Of a DNA stretch of 64,000 nucleotides, positions 51,813-60,602 are shown piece after piece. Position 1 is the first letter of the stretch. Each line of letters opens with the position of its first letter. The notes below the pieces were generated by a model that saw only the letters and a list, made by a program, of their open reading frames with translations, was not told the origin of the DNA and searched no databases. Both the position numbers and the translations under genes were made by a program. The stretch comes from Acinetobacter amyesii (GTDB taxonomy: Bacteria; Pseudomonadota; Gammaproteobacteria; Pseudomonadales; Moraxellaceae). Location of the stretch: contig NZ_MVKX01000001.1 in the NCBI RefSeq assembly GCF_002018365.1, positions 361,178 to 425,177 of the forward strand, given 5' to 3'.

Positions 51813-52682
51813 ATGAGTGACAGCAGCAATCAATTGATGCCCCTGTCATTATCGGCACCTGGGGTGAATCTTGGTGCTTATATTAGTACTGTTAATCAGA
51901 TTCCAATTTTATCGGCCGAACAAGAAAAAGAGCTGGCCGAGCGTTATTATTATGACCAAGATTTAGACGCAGCTAAAATGCTGGTGATGTCGCATCTTCG
52001 TTTTGTTGTGCATATCGCACGTAGCTATGCAGGCTACGGTTTGCCACAAGGTGACCTGATTCAAGAAGGTAACTTGGGCTTAATGAAAGCGGTAAAACGT
52101 TTTGACCCAAACATGGGCGTACGTCTTGTATCTTTTGCTGTGCATTGGATTAAAGCAGAAATTCATGAATATGTGATTCGTAACTGGCGTATTGTCAAAA
52201 TTGCGACCACTAAAGCGCAGCGTAAATTATTCTTTAATTTACGTAGCTTAAAAAAGTCATCTAAAAAATTAACTTTGGCTGAAGCACAGTCGATTGCCAA
52301 TGACTTAAATGTGACACCCGAACAAGTCTTAGAAATGGAAGGCCGTTTAACCGCTTATGATGCTGCATTTGAAGCTCAAGGTGATGACGACGATGAAGGT
52401 TCGACTCATGTCGCTCCTGCCCTTTATCTCGAAGATAACCGTTATGACCCTGCGCGTTTAGCGGAAGATGAAGATTACGAAGAACAAAGCACTTCAGCTT
52501 TACATGAAGCCATGGATCAACTGGATGACCGTTCACGCAACATCTTACAACGTCGCTGGTTAGATGACGAAAAGTCGACGCTGCATGAATTGGCGGCGGA
52601 ATATAATGTATCTGCTGAACGTATTCGTCAGTTGGAAAAAAATGCGATGGAAAAAATTAAAGTCGCAATGTCCTCAAACTAA
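51813..52682 (+). CDS. rpoH: RNA polymerase sigma factor RpoH (sigma-32)
   Basis: A 289-residue sigma-70-family factor, the heat-shock sigma. Region 2 ([22 protein letters not shown] and [22 protein letters not shown]) and the RpoH box [12 protein letters not shown] are clear, followed by regions 3 and 4 ([28 protein letters not shown]). The frame opens at 51777, but the ATG at 51813 has AAGGAG eight bases upstream, so I chose it. The early coding region may fold as a thermosensor, as in E. coli, but I did not test this. A terminator follows. Confidence 0.97.
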   Translation: MSDSSNQLMPLSLSAPGVNLGAYISTVNQIPILSAEQEKELAERYYYDQDLDAAKMLVMSHLRFVVHIARSYAGYGLPQGDLIQEGNLGLMKAVKRFDPNMGVRLVSFAVHWIKAEIHEYVIRNWRIVKIATTKAQRKLFFNLRSLKKSSKKLTLAEAQSIANDLNVTPEQVLEMEGRLTAYDAAFEAQGDDDDEGSTHVAPALYLEDNRYDPARLAEDEDYEEQSTSALHEAMDQLDDRSRNILQRRWLDDEKSTLHELAAEYNVSAERIRQLEKNAMEKIKVAMSSN

Positions 52683-52710
52683 GTTGAAGGCTTTTCCAGT
52701 CATTCTAAAA

Positions 52711-52732
52711 AAAGAGCATTTCGATGCTCTTT
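52711..52732 (+). terminator. Rho-independent terminator of rpoH
   Basis: The perfect 9-bp stem AAAGAGCAT/ATGCTCTTT with a UUCG loop is followed by a run of T, 29 bases after the rpoH stop. Confidence 0.94.
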
Positions 52733-52846
52733 TTTTATTTCTTAAAAATGTCAAAGGACAAACTGCAACACAAAAACTTTGGGCATTTTTGCTTTAACCC
52801 AGCGCGCTAAATATGCTATGGTTATGCGCAAATTTTGTTAAGGTGA

Positions 52847-53218
52847 ATGCACATGTGGATTGCCATTTCCGCACTTAACTTAGCTTTTGCTGTGATGCTT
52901 GGTGCCTTTGGTGCACACGGATTAAAAGCTCGCGCGACTGAAGCCCAATTGGCTTGGTGGCAAACTGCAACGGACTATTTCTTTTATCATGCACTGGGCT
53001 TACTTGCCCTCGCGATCTTATCCAAAGTCATTCCCCAACTTCCAATAAAAGCCAGTTTCCTGCTTATACAAATTGGTATTTTCTTCTTCTGTGGTTCTTT
53101 ATATGTGATGGCTCTTGGCTTACCACGCGGTCTCGGTGCCATTACCCCGATTGGTGGAGCGCTGATGATTGCTGGATGGCTTATATTGGCATGGAATGCG
53201 TTTAAATACGCAAAATAA
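52847..53218 (+). CDS. DUF423-family membrane protein
   Basis: A 123-residue protein with four predicted membrane helices. ALNLAFAVMLGAFGAHGLK near the N-terminus, WWQTATDYFFYHALGLLAL and GGALMIAGWLILAW are typical of DUF423 (YwdK/YgdD-like), whose function is unknown. The ATG at 52847 has AAGGTG four bases upstream; the ATG at 52853 is nearly as good. thiS follows 56 bases later on the same strand and may be co-transcribed. Confidence 0.87.
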   Translation: MHMWIAISALNLAFAVMLGAFGAHGLKARATEAQLAWWQTATDYFFYHALGLLALAILSKVIPQLPIKASFLLIQIGIFFFCGSLYVMALGLPRGLGAITPIGGALMIAGWLILAWNAFKYAK

Positions 53219-53274
53219 TCAACAGCAGAATTGGCCTTACTCAATAGGTAAGGCAGTAAGAACGGAATCCACAA

Positions 53275-53472
53275 ATGCAAATCTATTTAAACGGCGAAGC
53301 TACACAAACCGAATGTATCAACCTCTTGCAATTGGTTCAACAATTACAATTGGAAGGCAAACGCTTCGCTGTTGAAAAAAATGAAATGATCATCTCGAAA
53401 AGTAAATTGGAACAAACCCCAATTGTTGAGCAAGATCATATTGAAATTATTCATGCCGTAGGTGGCGGCTAA
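53275..53472 (+). CDS. thiS: Sulfur carrier protein ThiS
   Basis: A 65-residue ubiquitin-like protein ending HAVGGG, the Gly-Gly tail that is adenylated and then thiocarboxylated to carry sulphur for the thiazole ring. It begins MQIYLNGEATQTECINLL. The gap to thiG is only 12 bases, so the two genes are one unit. thiF, needed for activation, is not in the window. Confidence 0.95.
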   Translation: MQIYLNGEATQTECINLLQLVQQLQLEGKRFAVEKNEMIISKSKLEQTPIVEQDHIEIIHAVGGG

Positions 53473-53484
53473 AATGGAGCTCCC

Positions 53485-54270
53485 ATGGAAGATACACCCC
53501 TAATCATTGGTTCACGTACATTTAATTCACGACTTTTAGTTGGTACAGGTAAGTACAAGGACTTAACGGAAACTGACCAGGCCATTCAAGCCAGTGGTGC
53601 TGAAATTGTGACCGTTGCCATTCGCCGTGTGAATATTGGTCAGCATCCAGACCAACCAAACTTGCTTTCAGTGGTTCCACCTGAAAAATATACGATTTTG
53701 CCAAATACAGCGGGTTGTTTCGATGCGAACAGTGCGGTCCGTACTTGCATGTTGGCACGTGAACTATTAGATGGCCACAATCTGGTTAAACTTGAGGTTT
53801 TAGGCGATGAGAAAACCCTATATCCAAATATTACCGAGACTTTAAAAGCTGCACGTACATTAATTGACGATGGCTTTGAAATCATGGTTTATACCTCAGA
53901 TGACCCAATTGTGGCGCAAGAACTGGAAAGCATGGGCTGTGTAGCCATTATGCCTTTAGGTAGCCTCATTGGCTCAGGTTTAGGTATTCTCAACCCACAC
54001 ACCATTTCGATCATTAAAGACAATGCCAAAGTACCTGTTTTGGTGGATGCTGGTGTAGGTACAGCAAGTGATGCAGCGATAGCGATGGAATTGGGCTGTG
54101 ATGGCGTATTAATGAATACAGCCATTGCAGCAGCTCAAAACCCTATTCTAATGGCTTCAGCGATGAAAAAAGCAGTTGAAGCCGGTCGTGAAGCATTCCT
54201 AGCAGGACGTATGCCGCGTAAACGCATGGCAAATGCCAGTTCACCTGAAACCGGATACTTCTTTAAATAA
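53485..54270 (+). CDS. thiG: Thiazole synthase ThiG
   Basis: A 261-residue TIM-barrel enzyme that makes the thiazole phosphate of thiamine from deoxyxylulose phosphate, dehydroglycine and the ThiS thiocarboxylate. It has [25 protein letters not shown], the Schiff-base Lys in [30 protein letters not shown] and [17 protein letters not shown]. Length matches ThiG. It follows thiS and ends at a clear terminator, so thiS-thiG (perhaps with DUF423) is the unit. No TPP riboswitch was seen upstream. Confidence 0.97.
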   Translation: MEDTPLIIGSRTFNSRLLVGTGKYKDLTETDQAIQASGAEIVTVAIRRVNIGQHPDQPNLLSVVPPEKYTILPNTAGCFDANSAVRTCMLARELLDGHNLVKLEVLGDEKTLYPNITETLKAARTLIDDGFEIMVYTSDDPIVAQELESMGCVAIMPLGSLIGSGLGILNPHTISIIKDNAKVPVLVDAGVGTASDAAIAMELGCDGVLMNTAIAAAQNPILMASAMKKAVEAGREAFLAGRMPRKRMANASSPETGYFFK

Positions 54271-54290
54271 GAACTCATTCACGGTATAAA

Positions 54291-54312
54291 AAAGGACTCT
54301 ATTGAGTCCTTT
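54291..54312 (+). terminator. Rho-independent terminator of thiSG
   Basis: The stem AAAGGACT/AGTCCTTT with a 6-base loop is followed by a run of T, 20 bases after the thiG stop. Confidence 0.92.
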
Positions 54313-54336
54313 TTTTGATTTTAAAAACTGATAACA

Positions 54337-55023
54337 ATGAAAATATCCCATATATTTTATACTTTGAGTCTTAGTGCCGCATCTAGTTGGCTGTCAGCCC
54401 AAGTGCCCAGCACAGCCAAATCACTTGCACCTCAAGGTTGGAACATTTTGATGGCTACGACTGGCGACCTAAACAAAGATCAAATGCCAGATATTGCGAT
54501 GATCGTGGAAAAACAAAAAGTCGATGTGGCGACCTATGATGACGATGGCAAAGTTGTTCATAACCATCCACGAAAACTCATCGTATTTTTTAAAACCGCA
54601 AAGGGATATCAACGTATCGTTGAAAACAACAGCATCCCTGTCGCTCAGCAACCGAATTCATGCCTACTAGACCCACTTGCTGAAGCAGAAGACATCCAAA
54701 TCAGTAAAGGCAATTTACTCGTTCATTTTAGTTATTTTATGGCTTGTGGTGGCTGGGAATGGCCCCGACATAGTTATACCTTCCGTTGGCAAAATCAACG
54801 CTTTGATCTGATTGGTTTTGATTACAATAGCTTTCACCGCGCTTCTGGTGAAGAAACATCGAAAAGCTATAATTTTTCGACCTTAAAACGTAAGGAAATT
54901 GTAGGCGGCAATATGTTTGAAGATGCCAAAACTCAAACCAAATGGTCAACCTTCAAAGCACCACAGCAACTGACGCTTAAAAATATTAACTTTGATGATT
55001 TCTATACACAGTTCGAGTATTAA
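54337..55023 (+). CDS. Secreted protein with FG-GAP/EF-hand-like motif
   Basis: A 228-residue protein with a signal peptide (MKISHIFYTLSLSAASSWLSAQ). The mature part opens with GDLNKDQMPDIAMIVE, a calcium-loop-like stretch found in FG-GAP/VCBS repeats (DxNxDxxxD). Only this one repeat is visible; the rest is a beta-rich region (YFMACGGWEWPRHSYTFRW). Function is unknown; location is probably periplasmic or outside. The ATG has no clear ribosome binding site. A bidirectional terminator follows. Confidence 0.7.
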   Translation: MKISHIFYTLSLSAASSWLSAQVPSTAKSLAPQGWNILMATTGDLNKDQMPDIAMIVEKQKVDVATYDDDGKVVHNHPRKLIVFFKTAKGYQRIVENNSIPVAQQPNSCLLDPLAEAEDIQISKGNLLVHFSYFMACGGWEWPRHSYTFRWQNQRFDLIGFDYNSFHRASGEETSKSYNFSTLKRKEIVGGNMFEDAKTQTKWSTFKAPQQLTLKNINFDDFYTQFEY

Positions 55024-55058
55024 GCTAAAACTGAGCAATAAAAATCTAGCAAAAAAAA

Positions 55059-55076
55059 ACCGCCAATTTCGGCGGT
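55059..55076. terminator. Bidirectional Rho-independent terminator
   Basis: The stem ACCGCC/GGCGGT with a 6-base loop has long A- and T-runs outside, between the secreted-protein gene and the convergent GST gene. Confidence 0.92.
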
Positions 55077-55105
55077 CTTTTTTTAATTCAATTTGAATAC
55101 ACAAC

Positions 55106-55717
55106 TTAAGGAATTAAACCTTCATCTCGCATCGCAATTTGAACTGATTGACGCTCTGCAACTTTGTTACGCAATGCAATGATATTTTTATATGGCGTTA
55201 AATCATGTCCGATGCCATTTGACCAATTTGTCAGTACAAAGAGATAAGCATCTGCTGGCCCAAAGTTATCATCGACCAAATAGTCGTTATCCGATTCACC
55301 AATCGCTTTATCGATGTATGTCAATAAACGATCAATTTCTGCATAAGCTTTTTCTTTAGCGTCTGCATCTAGTGGAGCACCAAAGAATACTGCATAAGCA
55401 TCATGTAATTCTGAGTTCAAATAGCCAAGCCATTCTAAAACTTTGGCACGACCTAAACCTGATGGCGGAATTAAATCTTGTTTTGGATCATGCTGTGCAA
55501 GAAACGGTAAAATTGCCACGTTCTCGGTCAGGATCAAACCTGGGTTAATTTCTAATGCAGGTACATAACCTTTTGGGTTGATCTCGTAATAATCTACCCC
55601 TTTTTCTGTTTTATGGTTTTTTAGGTCAACACGGACCAAATCAAAATCGACATTAATTTCATTTAAAATTATATGTGATGCTAATGAACATGCACCTGGA
55701 GAATAATAAAGCTTCAT
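55106..55717 (-). CDS. Glutathione S-transferase
   Basis: A 203-residue glutathione transferase. The N-terminal thioredoxin-like half starts MKLYYSPGACSLASHIILNE, a beta/zeta-class bacterial GST signature in which SLA.H carries glutathione contacts, and contains LTENVAILPFLA. The C-terminal helical half ends RDEGLIP. GSTs conjugate or reduce electrophiles and peroxides with glutathione. The substrate is unknown. It is alone, convergent with the secreted-protein gene and divergent from the SulP gene. Confidence 0.92.
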   Translation of the reverse strand: MKLYYSPGACSLASHIILNEINVDFDLVRVDLKNHKTEKGVDYYEINPKGYVPALEINPGLILTENVAILPFLAQHDPKQDLIPPSGLGRAKVLEWLGYLNSELHDAYAVFFGAPLDADAKEKAYAEIDRLLTYIDKAIGESDNDYLVDDNFGPADAYLFVLTNWSNGIGHDLTPYKNIIALRNKVAERQSVQIAMRDEGLIP

Positions 55718-55932
55718 ATCTGATCCTTGTTATGTACTATTCAATGTTTTAAATCTCTTCTGTCAAACTTTCAAGTGATCAAACCTGTAAATTGCAAAAA
55801 AGCGTAAATGCTGAAACACATATACTCATTGACTATTGTCCATAATCAAGAAGATTTCAAGTCAATCTGTTATGCATTTTTATACTCAGTTGTTTTAACA
55901 TAGCCGCGTTTAAGATTTGATGAAAAGTTACC

Positions 55933-57375
55933 GTGTTACAACTTAAAAAAGAACAATGGTTTTCCAATATTCGTACCGATGTGCTCGCAGGCTTGGTGGT
56001 TGGACTGGCGCTAATTCCAGAATCGATTGCCTTTTCAGCCATTGCTGGGGTTGACCCTCAGGTTGGTTTGTACGCTTCGTTTTGTATTGCCGTCACCATT
56101 GCCTTTTTTGGTGGTCGTACAGCAATGATTTCAGCTGCTACTGGTGCGATGGCCTTACTTATGATCACTTTGGTCAAAGATCATGGTTTGCAATATCTTT
56201 TGGCTGCCACGGTTTTGACTGGTGTGATTCAGATCATTGCGGGCTATTTTAAAGTCGCAAAACTTATGCGCTTCGTCTCGCAGTCAGTGGTGTATGGTTT
56301 TTTAAATGCACTCGCGATTTTGATTTTTGTCGCACAGCTACCTGAAATGTCAAAGATGGATAGTTTGGGCTATATCTTTATGCTTTTAGGGCTTGCGATT
56401 ATTTATCTGTTTCCTCACCTACCGAAAATTGGCAAAGCCATTCCATCACCACTGATTTGCATTATTGTCCTCAGTGGCTTGGCATTATTTTTAGGCGCTG
56501 ACCTGCGCACTGTGAGTGATTTGGGTAAGTTTCCAGAGACTCTCCCTATTTTCTTGATTCCTGAAATTCCTTTCAATCTTGAAACCTTCACTATTATTTT
56601 CCCTTATTCCATCACCCTAGCAACAGTTGGCCTATTAGAAACCATGATGACCACGACAGTGATCAATGAAGTCACTGGAACTGAAGGAGATCGTCATCAG
56701 GAATGTCGTGGTCAAGGGATTGCCAATATAGTCAGTGGCTTTATGGGCGGCATGGCTGGATGTGCTATGATTGGTCAGTCGATTATTAATGTCAGCTCTG
56801 GTGCGCGAACTCGCCTCTCCACTTTGGTTGCAGGTGTATTTTTGTTGTGCTTAGTGGTGTTCTTAAAAGACTGGTTGGCCTATGTCCCAATGGCTGCCTT
56901 AGTCGCGATTATGGTTATGGTATCGTTTACCACTTTCCAATGGAATTCAGTCAAGCAATTTTCAAAGCATCCGATGTCTTTTAATGTCGTGATGATTGCT
57001 GTGGTGATCGTGGTGCTTGCAACACATAATTTAGCCCTTGGCGTATTGGTTGGCGTGCTCCTCTCTGCGTTGTTTATTATCAATCAACTGGAAAGCTCGG
57101 TAAAAGTCACATCTGAATTTAAAGACAATATTCGTAGCTACACAGTCTATGGACAAATTTTCTTTAGTAGCTCTGAGAGTTTTTATCAATTTTTTGATTT
57201 TCAGGAGAGGGTTAGTCATGTACGAATTGATCTGAGCCATGCCCATATTTGGGATATTACTTCCGTCAATATTTTAAAAAATGTCGTGCAAAAATTTGAG
57301 TCAAAACAGATTCAAGTTGAGATTTTTGGCTTAAATGAAGCAAGTAGCACTTTGCTTGACCGTGTCAGTGACTAA
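55933..57375 (+). CDS. SulP-family inorganic anion transporter with STAS domain
   Basis: A 480-residue transporter, shorter than plant SulP proteins but normal for bacterial ones. The opening [32 protein letters not shown] is the SulP signature, followed by about eleven helices and [23 protein letters not shown]. The C-terminal 90 residues (from about 395) form a STAS domain. The anion may be sulphate, bicarbonate or an organic acid; it cannot be read. The start is GTG at 55933 without a strong ribosome binding site. It is monocistronic as far as I can see. Confidence 0.9.
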   Translation: MLQLKKEQWFSNIRTDVLAGLVVGLALIPESIAFSAIAGVDPQVGLYASFCIAVTIAFFGGRTAMISAATGAMALLMITLVKDHGLQYLLAATVLTGVIQIIAGYFKVAKLMRFVSQSVVYGFLNALAILIFVAQLPEMSKMDSLGYIFMLLGLAIIYLFPHLPKIGKAIPSPLICIIVLSGLALFLGADLRTVSDLGKFPETLPIFLIPEIPFNLETFTIIFPYSITLATVGLLETMMTTTVINEVTGTEGDRHQECRGQGIANIVSGFMGGMAGCAMIGQSIINVSSGARTRLSTLVAGVFLLCLVVFLKDWLAYVPMAALVAIMVMVSFTTFQWNSVKQFSKHPMSFNVVMIAVVIVVLATHNLALGVLVGVLLSALFIINQLESSVKVTSEFKDNIRSYTVYGQIFFSSSESFYQFFDFQERVSHVRIDLSHAHIWDITSVNILKNVVQKFESKQIQVEIFGLNEASSTLLDRVSD

Positions 57376-57664
57376 TGGATTTTTGAAATATTCACTTTGA
57401 ATCAAATCAATTTTCAATAAAGTGTGACCTATTGAAACCCTATGCAGGATGAATATAGCAAAGGGTTTCAATAATCAAAGTCTCATTTGTAATGACATTA
57501 CATAAAATACTAAGCCTATAAAAAAGAGAAAAATTCACCATTCATTCGATTTAACTGTATAATTCATCTCATAAAATTATAACTATCAAAAATAAAACAA
57601 AGATTTGATGTGACTTTCTATTTATTTTTTTAAATTGTGGATACACAAAATTGGGGGAATTTTG

Positions 57665-59605
57665 ATGGTATGGTTTTGGTCACGACACTGCATTCAAGCA
57701 AATCGGCTGCTGGTCTTAGCGAGTCTATTTTGCCTGCTATGTTGTATCACTATACCCACTTTTGCTAATCCCACCCCACAGATCTCAAGCAGTCATTGTC
57801 CTGTTGAAATTACCCATATTGCCACAGCTAAAAGCGCTGTCGAGCAAGAGCGCCCACGTACAGGTTGGCAAAATCTGCAAAAGCTTCCAGACACTTGGAA
57901 TAAACGTTGGCCGGATTATCATGGTATCGCTTGGTACAAAATCCAATTTAAGTTGAACTGTGACCTCCATCAGTTAAATCAACCCATTGCTATCGCTATA
58001 CAAGGCATCACCCAAAGTGGACGGGTTTATATCAACGAAGCCCTACTTTGGCAAGATTACATTTCAGCAGAACATTTTTCACGAAGCCAACATCAACCTA
58101 GACTATTGAACTTGCCTAGCTCGAGTTTAAAGCAAGGTGTTAATACCATTTGGGTGCAAGTATATGGTTCGGTGACCCAAAAATCAGGACTCAGTTCAGT
58201 TCAAATTGGAGAATACCCGCAAGTCTATGACACCTTTAAAATTTGGTTACTCGAACAACGACAATTAGTCGAACTGAATACGATGATTAATTTCGTCGTA
58301 GCTGTGTTCTTTTTTTTAGCATGGCTCGCCAATCGTAATGAAAGAGCCTATTTATGGTTAACCATTACAGGCATGGCTTGGGTATTTTATAGCCTGTGTA
58401 TTATTTTTAATGGGCCAATTGCATTTCTAACCACCGTACAGGTCGACCGCCTACAAAATATTATCTTCTGTTTTTATACGGTTTTTGGCTGTATTGGTGC
58501 GTGGTATTTTGCAAACCATCCCTTCCCGAAAATTCAAAAACTATTATTAAGCCTTGCCACTATCGCAGCGCTCAGTATCGGTTTTGCGCCAGAGGCTTAT
58601 TTAAAAACCGTCATCCAAATTTGTTTTAGCTTCTTTGTTTTAGTCTTTGTGGCCAAATGTATTAGCTACCCGTACTTGGCGTATAAAGCCAAAATGGCCG
58701 AAACCTATTTGCTTGCAACGCTGTATCTGATTTATTTACCGATTGCAGTACATGATGCGCACTTTATGATGACCATGGAAGGCCATGCGCTCTCACCATA
58801 TACTGGCCCACTAACCACCCTCGTTTTGGGCGGCGTACTGGCTTTGCGTTTAGCTCGACACACCCGTCAAATTGAACGTTTTAATAAGACCTTAACTGAA
58901 AATGTACAACGAGCTGAACTGAAACTGGCTACGTCACTTGGTCAACAACATCAACTCGCGCTTGAAAATGCACGACTTCAAGAACGAATTCATTTATCTC
59001 ATGACTTGCATGATGGTTTAGGCGGATCAATTGTCCGTTCAATTTTATTGTTAGAACAAAATGACAAAATTGAAAAACCACAAATCATGTCAATGCTTAA
59101 ACTATTCCGTAATGATTTAAGACAAGTCATCGATTCAGGTTCAAGTATAGGGACGAAAGTTCCAGACACCCCGATCGAATGGGCGGCGCCGATTCGCCAT
59201 CGCTTTGTACAGCTCTTTGAAGAATTAGACATGAGCTCAAGCTGGAAATTTGCTGCCGAATGGATTCACTCACCCTCTGCGACCCAATGTCTCAATTTGA
59301 CTCGTGTCGCAGAAGAAACCCTGACCAATATTCTAAAGCATAGTCAGGCAAGCAAAGTTCAGGTCAGTTTGTGCGAAACAGAGACTCAACTGATCTTACG
59401 TATTGAAGATAACGGTATCGGCTTCAACCCTGACGAAGTTGAGCAAGGCCTACATGTCGGCCTACACAGTATGCAAACGCGAATCCATCGTATCGGTGGC
59501 GAATTTAAAATACAGTCACAGCCAGGTTGTACCGTGCTTGAGGCCATTTTGCCGTTTAAGCTTGATGGTGCTGATCGTGCTGATATTGACGATAAAATCG
59601 CCTAG
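57665..59605 (+). CDS. Sensor histidine kinase, 7TMR-DISM type with HisKA_3
   Basis: A 646-residue membrane sensor. A hydrophobic signal (NRLLVLASLFCLLCC) leads to a periplasmic DISMED2-like beta domain (about 30-195), then seven predicted helices (about 205-400), a coiled coil and the kinase. The phospho-acceptor is in SHDLHDGLGGSI (HisKA_3, NarX-type). The ATPase has N box EETLTNILKHSQA, G1 EDNGIGF and G2 VGLHSMQTR. NarX-type kinases pair with LuxR-type regulators, but none is adjacent here: SulP is upstream and trmB downstream. The ATG at 57665 has GGGGGA upstream; a TTG at 57635 is unlikely. Confidence 0.9.
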   Translation: MVWFWSRHCIQANRLLVLASLFCLLCCITIPTFANPTPQISSSHCPVEITHIATAKSAVEQERPRTGWQNLQKLPDTWNKRWPDYHGIAWYKIQFKLNCDLHQLNQPIAIAIQGITQSGRVYINEALLWQDYISAEHFSRSQHQPRLLNLPSSSLKQGVNTIWVQVYGSVTQKSGLSSVQIGEYPQVYDTFKIWLLEQRQLVELNTMINFVVAVFFFLAWLANRNERAYLWLTITGMAWVFYSLCIIFNGPIAFLTTVQVDRLQNIIFCFYTVFGCIGAWYFANHPFPKIQKLLLSLATIAALSIGFAPEAYLKTVIQICFSFFVLVFVAKCISYPYLAYKAKMAETYLLATLYLIYLPIAVHDAHFMMTMEGHALSPYTGPLTTLVLGGVLALRLARHTRQIERFNKTLTENVQRAELKLATSLGQQHQLALENARLQERIHLSHDLHDGLGGSIVRSILLLEQNDKIEKPQIMSMLKLFRNDLRQVIDSGSSIGTKVPDTPIEWAAPIRHRFVQLFEELDMSSSWKFAAEWIHSPSATQCLNLTRVAEETLTNILKHSQASKVQVSLCETETQLILRIEDNGIGFNPDEVEQGLHVGLHSMQTRIHRIGGEFKIQSQPGCTVLEAILPFKLDGADRADIDDKIA

Positions 59606-59630
59606 CTTAATGTTATTTCATCACTTTTGA

Positions 59631-59665
59631 GCTGAGCATTTGACTGCACATTGCAAATGCTCAGC
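59631..59665 (+). terminator. Strong hairpin after the histidine kinase
   Basis: A perfect 12-bp stem (GCTGAGCATTTG/CAAATGCTCAGC) with an 11-base loop begins 25 bases after the kinase stop. No T-run follows, so it may act as a Rho-dependent pause or an mRNA 3' stabiliser rather than a classic terminator. Confidence 0.55.
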
Positions 59666-59780
59666 ACGGCTTCCGTCGGTGAGATTGAGCAAAAAGCGGA
59701 TTTATTCACGGTAAAAAATTTGACTTGTGCATCTCAGGACTTAAAATACCGCATTCGAATTTTTTACATTTGCCTAAGTT

Positions 59781-60497
59781 ATGTCGAACGATCAATTAGA
59801 CCAGCACGCAGTAGATCTGGATAATCTAAACGAACACCGTGAAATCGTGACGTTTATGCGCCGCTCTGCGCCACTAAATACTTCGCAACGTACTGCGCTG
59901 GAACAATATGGTCATCTAATTTTGGAATACCCTGTTGGTGATTTGCGTCAGCATTTTGAACACCCTGAACGCCCATTAACTGTAGAGATCGGTTTTGGTA
60001 TGGGCCGCTCTTTGGTACTGATGGCAAAAGCAAATCCAGAACGTAACTTTGTCGGCATTGAAGTGCATGTTCCGGGTATTGCTCAATGTGTGTATGAAGC
60101 CGGTCTTGCAGGTTTAACTAACCTTCGAGTGTTGGATGCTGATGCCATCCAAGTGCTACGTGAAATGCCAGACAACAGTATTAATACTGTCCAATTATAC
60201 TTCCCAGATCCATGGCAGAAAAAACGTCATTTCAAACGTCGTTTTGTATCCCATGACCGTATGCCTTTGGTTGAAGAAAAATTAGAAATCGGCGGCACAT
60301 TCCACTCAGCGACTGACTGGGAACCGTATGCTGAATGGATGATCGAAGTGCTTGAAGAACGTCCACGTCTTGAAAACCTTGCAGGTAAAGGCAATAGCTA
60401 CCCTCGTCCAGACTGGCGTCCACAAACTAAGTTTGAACGTCGTGGAATTGAAGCAGGCCATAAAATTAATGACTTCATCTTCAAAAAAGTAAATTAA
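59781..60497 (+). CDS. trmB: tRNA (guanine-N7-)-methyltransferase
   Basis: A 238-residue SAM-dependent methyltransferase that makes m7G46 in the tRNA variable loop. The SAM motif is VEIGFGMGRSLVLMAKANPERNFVGIEVHVPG, followed in the same order as TrmB by VQLYFPDPWQKKRHFKRR, the RNA-contact segment, and the C-terminal TKFERRGIEAGH, which are diagnostic. Length matches E. coli TrmB (239). It is probably monocistronic; a perfect bidirectional terminator follows. Confidence 0.97.
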   Translation: MSNDQLDQHAVDLDNLNEHREIVTFMRRSAPLNTSQRTALEQYGHLILEYPVGDLRQHFEHPERPLTVEIGFGMGRSLVLMAKANPERNFVGIEVHVPGIAQCVYEAGLAGLTNLRVLDADAIQVLREMPDNSINTVQLYFPDPWQKKRHFKRRFVSHDRMPLVEEKLEIGGTFHSATDWEPYAEWMIEVLEERPRLENLAGKGNSYPRPDWRPQTKFERRGIEAGHKINDFIFKKVN

Positions 60498-60515
60498 ATT
60501 TTGAATGAAGCAAAA

Positions 60516-60535
60516 AACCACCGTTAGCGGTGGTT
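60516..60535. terminator. Bidirectional Rho-independent terminator
   Basis: The stem AACCACCG/CGGTGGTT with a TTAG loop has A- and T-runs outside, between trmB and the convergent GMC oxidoreductase gene. Confidence 0.95.
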
Positions 60536-60602
60536 TTTTTATTGCGATTTTTGATCTGAGATTTCTCTGTGTTGTTTCAAATCACATAAAAACAAATAAC
60601 CA

